From: Candidatus Bathyarchaeota archaeon
GTDB lineage: Archaea; Thermoproteota; Bathyarchaeia; Bathyarchaeales; DTEX01
Length of the DNA stretch: 8,489 nt
NCBI GenBank assembly: GCA_003601725.1
Contig: PIYJ01000058.1
Span: 6,359 to 14,847 of the forward strand
Reading direction: 5' to 3'
The notes under the pieces are model-generated. The model made no database searches, was not told the DNA's origin, and saw nothing but the letters and a program-made list of their open reading frames with translations. Numbering within the stretch: the first letter of the stretch is position 1; the number at the start of each line of letters is the position of its first letter. Made by a program: the position numbers and the translations under genes. This document shows, piece after piece, positions 5,486-8,489 of the stretch.

Positions 5486-6739
5486 CTATTCTCTTATATG
5501 CCCACGTCCCAAGACAAAGTACTTCGTGGTCGTTAAGTGCTGAACGCTCATTGGCCCACGGGCATGCATCTTCTGTGTGCTTATGCCAATCTCTGCGCCA
5601 AGCCCATATTGATTGCCGTCTGTGAAACGGGTTGAAGCGTTCCAGTAGACAGCGGCAGAATCCACATCTCTGATGAACCTTAAGGCCTTATTGAAGTCAG
5701 CCGTCAAGATGGAGTCTGAATGCTTCGTTCCATACTTATTTATGTGATCTATAGCCTCTTCTAGCCCGCTTACCACCTTAAAAGCAATTATCAAATCTAA
5801 ATATTCAGTGTACCAATCTTCCTCGGTGGCTGGCACAACGTCGGGAACGATCTTCAGGGTTTCTTCACATCCTCTAACCTCAACTCCGTGACTACGAAGA
5901 GCGTCTATGGCTTTCGGAATGAACTCAGAAGCAATCCCACGGTGCACAAGAACCTTCTCAGCTGCATTGCAAGTCCCAGGTCTCTGACATTTCGCATTGA
6001 TAATTATGTCTATAGCTCGAGTCAGATCAGCATCTTCCTCCACATAAATGTGGCAGTTACCCGTGCCGGTCTCGATCACTGGGACCTTCGCGTTTTCAAC
6101 AACAGCCTTGATTAGTCCAGCTCCCCCTCTTGGAATAAGAACATCGACGTATCCCCGCATCTTCATAAGTTCAACCGCCGCGCTTCTCTCCGTCGTCGGA
6201 ACGACTTGAATAGCGCCTTCAGGAATGCCGGACTCCACGGCGGCCTTATTTAATACTCTTCCGATTGCTAGGTTTGAGTTAATCGCATCGGAGCCTCCGC
6301 GTAGGATCACTGCATTTCCAGATTTGAGGCAGATGCCTGACGCATCGGAGGTAACATCTGGTCTCGACTCGTATATCACGGCGACGACGCCTAATGGAAC
6401 CCTTAGCTGGCCGATGATGAGTCCGTTTGGTCTGGTCCATGTTTTGACTATCTCGCCGACGGGGTCAGGTAGAGCTGCGACTTCTCGGAGACATTGAGCC
6501 ATCTTGGATACTCTTTCCTCATTGAGGATAAGTCTGTCAAGTAAGGCTTCCTTGACTCCCTTCTTCTTTGAAGCTTCAACATCTTTTTGATTTGCTTCAA
6601 GAATCTCAGAGGTATTCTTTTCCAGCGCTTCGGCCATATTAAAGAGAGCTTGATTTTTCGTCTCTGTTGAGAGCTTTGCTAGCTCGTAGGAAGCTGCCTT
6701 GGCCCTTTTACAAATCTCCAATATTAGATTTCTGCTCAT
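5486..6739 (-). CDS. proA: Gamma-glutamyl phosphate reductase
   Basis: ProA reduces gamma-glutamyl phosphate with NADPH to glutamate semialdehyde, the second step of proline synthesis from glutamate, in the cytoplasm. The 417 residues are the usual family length and appear intact. An aldehyde-dehydrogenase-like fold is shown by VPLGVVAVIYESRPDVT (114-130), LKSGNAVILRGG (138-149), PRGGAGLI (203-210) and ETGTGNCHIYV (223-233). The catalytic Cys is in RPGTCN (C257). The C-terminal GLGAEIGISTQKMHARGP (379-396) is also typical. The ATG at 6739 has GGAG a few bases upstream. It begins 18 bases after proB in the same direction, so the two are very probably one operon and act in sequence on an unstable intermediate. 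Confidence 0.97.
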   Translation of the reverse strand: MSRNLILEICKRAKAASYELAKLSTETKNQALFNMAEALEKNTSEILEANQKDVEASKKKGVKEALLDRLILNEERVSKMAQCLREVAALPDPVGEIVKTWTRPNGLIIGQLRVPLGVVAVIYESRPDVTSDASGICLKSGNAVILRGGSDAINSNLAIGRVLNKAAVESGIPEGAIQVVPTTERSAAVELMKMRGYVDVLIPRGGAGLIKAVVENAKVPVIETGTGNCHIYVEEDADLTRAIDIIINAKCQRPGTCNAAEKVLVHRGIASEFIPKAIDALRSHGVEVRGCEETLKIVPDVVPATEEDWYTEYLDLIIAFKVVSGLEEAIDHINKYGTKHSDSILTADFNKALRFIRDVDSAAVYWNASTRFTDGNQYGLGAEIGISTQKMHARGPMSVQHLTTTKYFVLGRGHIRE

Positions 6740-6757
6740 CTCGTCTCCTCTCTCCTC

Positions 6758-7879
6758 TCATTTCAGAAACATCCGTTTCCTATTAATTACCTCTTTTTGC
6801 CTAATATAACCTAGAGTCTTCCTTATCTGAGCTGTATTCATCCCTTTGATTAGATTGATCTCTTCACTTGTGTAGTTGGATATTCCCCTGGCGAATTCCT
6901 TTCCATCCGGGCCTATGATGCTTACTACCTCGCCTATTAGGAAACGTCCAGAAACGTTTTCAATTCCAACGGCCAGCAAGCTCGCGCCTTTCAAGATCGC
7001 CTCTTTCGCCCCCTCATTCACTTGGATCTGCCCTTTAGTGCCGGCGCCGTATGCTATCCATTTTTTAATTCCTGAGAGCCCCTTCTCCGCCGGCTTGAAG
7101 AAGGTTCCGACATGTTTCCCCTCCAGCACATCCAGAAGCACATTCTCTCTTTGGCTGTTTGCGATTACAAGGGGGATTCCACTTCGCATCGCTATCTCAG
7201 CAGCTTGAATCTTAGTCTTCATCCCTCCTCTGCCGAACTTGCTTTTCCCCTCAGCCGCCTTTCTTAGCTCAGGGGTGATCTTCTTCACGATTGGGATGAG
7301 TTTCGCGTCTGGTTTTTCCGGGCTTTTCGTGTAAAGGCCGTCAACGGTCGTTAAGATCACGATTAGATCTGCTTCCGTTGCGTTGGCTATCAAAGCGGAG
7401 AGGATATCGTTATCGCTGAAGTTGACTTCTTGTCCCTCCATAACGGGGATTATTTCATTAACTGATGTCACATCATTCTCATTGACTATGGGGATTACAC
7501 CGAGCTGAAGCAGTCTATCAAAAACGTTACAAGTATGCAGATAAGACATGCGGTCGGCGAGGTCTTTCTCGGTTAAGAGGACCTGTGCCACCTTCAGCCC
7601 GTAAGCCTTAAAGTATTCTCTATAATGAGACATGAGGATGCTTTGCCCGGCTGCTGCGCATGCCTGTTTGAAGACTATATCATTTGGGTTCGGCTTGACG
7701 TTTAGCTCTGCGATTCCGGCGGCTATGGCTCCTGAAGTTACAAGGATTACTTTATGCCCTTTCTTCACGGCTTGCGCTATTTGATCTACCAGCCTCTTCA
7801 TCGATTCAAGGTTGAGGCTTCCATCGTTCTTGACGAGGCTTCCTGTTCCTATCTTTACGACTACGAGCTTGCCGGACAT
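6758..7879 (-). CDS. proB: Glutamate 5-kinase with C-terminal PUA domain
   Basis: ProB phosphorylates glutamate on its gamma-carboxylate with ATP, committing it to proline. The 373 residues carry an amino-acid-kinase domain (1 to about 255) and a PUA domain (about 275-360), the same order as bacterial ProB. Visible motifs are VVKIGTGSL (7-15) and VTSGAIAAG (47-55) for phosphate and ATP binding, NENDVTSV (133-140) and FSDNDILSALIA (154-165) for glutamate, and SKFGRGGMKTKI (213-224). The ATG at 7879 has AGGAGG seven bases upstream. It is first in the proBA operon and diverges from the UbiA-family gene across 118 bases. The leader carries a small inverted repeat. In the kinase family ProB is often inhibited by proline; this cannot be read here. 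Confidence 0.97.
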   Translation of the reverse strand: MSGKLVVVKIGTGSLVKNDGSLNLESMKRLVDQIAQAVKKGHKVILVTSGAIAAGIAELNVKPNPNDIVFKQACAAAGQSILMSHYREYFKAYGLKVAQVLLTEKDLADRMSYLHTCNVFDRLLQLGVIPIVNENDVTSVNEIIPVMEGQEVNFSDNDILSALIANATEADLIVILTTVDGLYTKSPEKPDAKLIPIVKKITPELRKAAEGKSKFGRGGMKTKIQAAEIAMRSGIPLVIANSQRENVLLDVLEGKHVGTFFKPAEKGLSGIKKWIAYGAGTKGQIQVNEGAKEAILKGASLLAVGIENVSGRFLIGEVVSIIGPDGKEFARGISNYTSEEINLIKGMNTAQIRKTLGYIRQKEVINRKRMFLK

Positions 7880-7893
7880 TAATGATCCTCCTT

Positions 7894-7910
7894 CATCCCT
7901 AAACGGGATG
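7894..7910 (-). promoter_or_regulatory. Inverted repeat in the proB leader
   Basis: CATCCC and GGGATG (six-base perfect arms, five-base loop) lie just upstream of the proB AGGAGG. A TATA-like GATAAAAG (minus strand, about 7920-7913) stands immediately before it. Depending on where transcription starts it could be an operator or an mRNA hairpin. It is short enough that chance is possible. Confidence 0.35.
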
Positions 7911-7945
7911 TTCTTTTATCTTTTTCTCTACTGAGATTGGTTCCG

Positions 7946-7957
7946 AAAAATAATTAT
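7946..7957 (+). promoter_or_regulatory. Possible promoter of the UbiA-family gene
   Basis: The AT-rich AAAAATAATTAT lies about 45 bases before the TTG start, consistent with a TATA box and a start site around 7975-7980. Confidence 0.35.
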
Positions 7958-7997
7958 CCAACAATCATCCCATTTTGGCTTGTATTCGGTGCTCGCA

Positions 7998-8489
7998 TTG
8001 AAACGGAAAATACTGGGATTCATAAGGATCATCCGTCCAATCAATGGATTCATGATGAGCTTAGCGGTCTTTATCGGCGCATGGTTAACCATCAAAGATC
8101 CTCTCTCCCCCACCGTTTTACATAAGATCCTTTTAGGAGCGGTGACTGCCTTCACGCTTTCAGGTGCCTCAATGGCGATAAATGACTATTGCGATTATGA
8201 GATTGACAAGATCAATGAGCCTCACCGTCCCCTTCCAAGCGGCATAATAAAATTAAAGGAAAGCCTGATCTTAGCAGCATCACTGATACTCATTGGGTTA
8301 ACGGCAGCTCTATTTACAAATCTACGGACGGCGCTGCTCGCCTTGATCTCTATAATTGTTTCGGTGACTTACGCGGTTAAGGGTAAACGGACAGGTCTGC
8401 CGGGAAATTTCCTTGTGAGCTTCTGCGTCGCTGTTCCCTTCATTTATGGCGGTCTCATAGCAAATGAAGAGTTTGACTTCAAGCTTCTC
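7998..8489 (+). CDS. UbiA-family prenyltransferase, probable digeranylgeranylglyceryl phosphate synthase (partial)
   Basis: This membrane enzyme probably attaches the second geranylgeranyl chain to geranylgeranylglyceryl phosphate in archaeal lipid synthesis. The first 164 codons are visible; the rest lies beyond the right edge. The N-terminus MKRKILGFIRIIRPINGFM matches the opening of this group. The diphosphate/Mg site is INDYCDYEIDKINEPHRPLPSG with N62, D63, D66 and D70. Hydrophobic helices follow, and YAVKGKRTGLPGN (125-137) matches the second UbiA motif region. The TTG at 7998 best fits family N-termini; GTG 7989 and TTG 7980 are in-frame alternatives, and the frame is open back to a TGA near 7933. 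Other UbiA enzymes (quinone or heme side-chain transfer) remain possible. It is divergent from proB. Confidence 0.85.
   Translation, partial: MKRKILGFIRIIRPINGFMMSLAVFIGAWLTIKDPLSPTVLHKILLGAVTAFTLSGASMAINDYCDYEIDKINEPHRPLPSGIIKLKESLILAASLILIGLTAALFTNLRTALLALISIIVSVTYAVKGKRTGLPGNFLVSFCVAVPFIYGGLIANEEFDFKLL

Noticed and set aside
6876..7208. A 110-codon plus-strand frame opposite proB, and similar frames opposite proA, the nuclease and the MFS gene.
   Set aside because: They are shadows of well-supported genes on the other strand, with no motifs or start signals.

Overview
The window reads as archaeal chromosome, probably a Thermoproteota/Bathyarchaeia-like lineage (inference from gene content, no search run). 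The evidence is an Hjc-type Holliday-junction resolvase, an N-terminal fragment of a UbiA-family enzyme resembling digeranylgeranylglyceryl phosphate synthase of archaeal lipid synthesis, AT-rich TATA-like boxes about 25 bases before several starts, T-rich gene ends, and four of nine starts that appear to be TTG.

Layout. Positions 1-532 (minus) hold the catalytic domain of a tyrosine recombinase running off the left edge, preceded by a dif-like palindrome (556-583). After a noncoding stretch comes an MFS transporter (837-2567, plus) fused to a C-terminal cytidylate-kinase-like domain whose Walker A lysine is absent. Convergent to it is a minus-strand pair, a winged-helix regulator (3116-3409) and Hjc with a basic N-terminal extension (2624-3094). 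A gene-free AT-rich stretch (3410-3722) separates this pair from a PD-(D/E)XK nuclease with an N-terminal HTH-like region (3723-4421, minus). Divergent from the nuclease is a DUF4380/mutarotase-like protein (4553-5470, plus). Then come proA and proB (5486-7879, minus) as a two-gene proline operon, and divergently the start of the UbiA-family gene (7998-8489, plus), cut by the right edge.

The left half looks accessory (recombinase, nucleases, regulator, an unusual transporter fusion) and the right half looks like housekeeping metabolism. A 30-base sequence occurs twice in inverted, inward-facing orientation (688-717 and 4465-4494, 28 of 30 identical with the first 22 perfect). It brackets the MFS, hjc, wHTH and nuclease genes and lies close to the recombinase gene. 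This is the strongest unexplained signal: it may mark the ends of a mobile or invertible segment, or be a shared regulatory element.

Several promoters (recombinase, MFS, wHTH, proB) carry a different inverted repeat near the predicted transcription start, suggesting separate local operators rather than one regulon.
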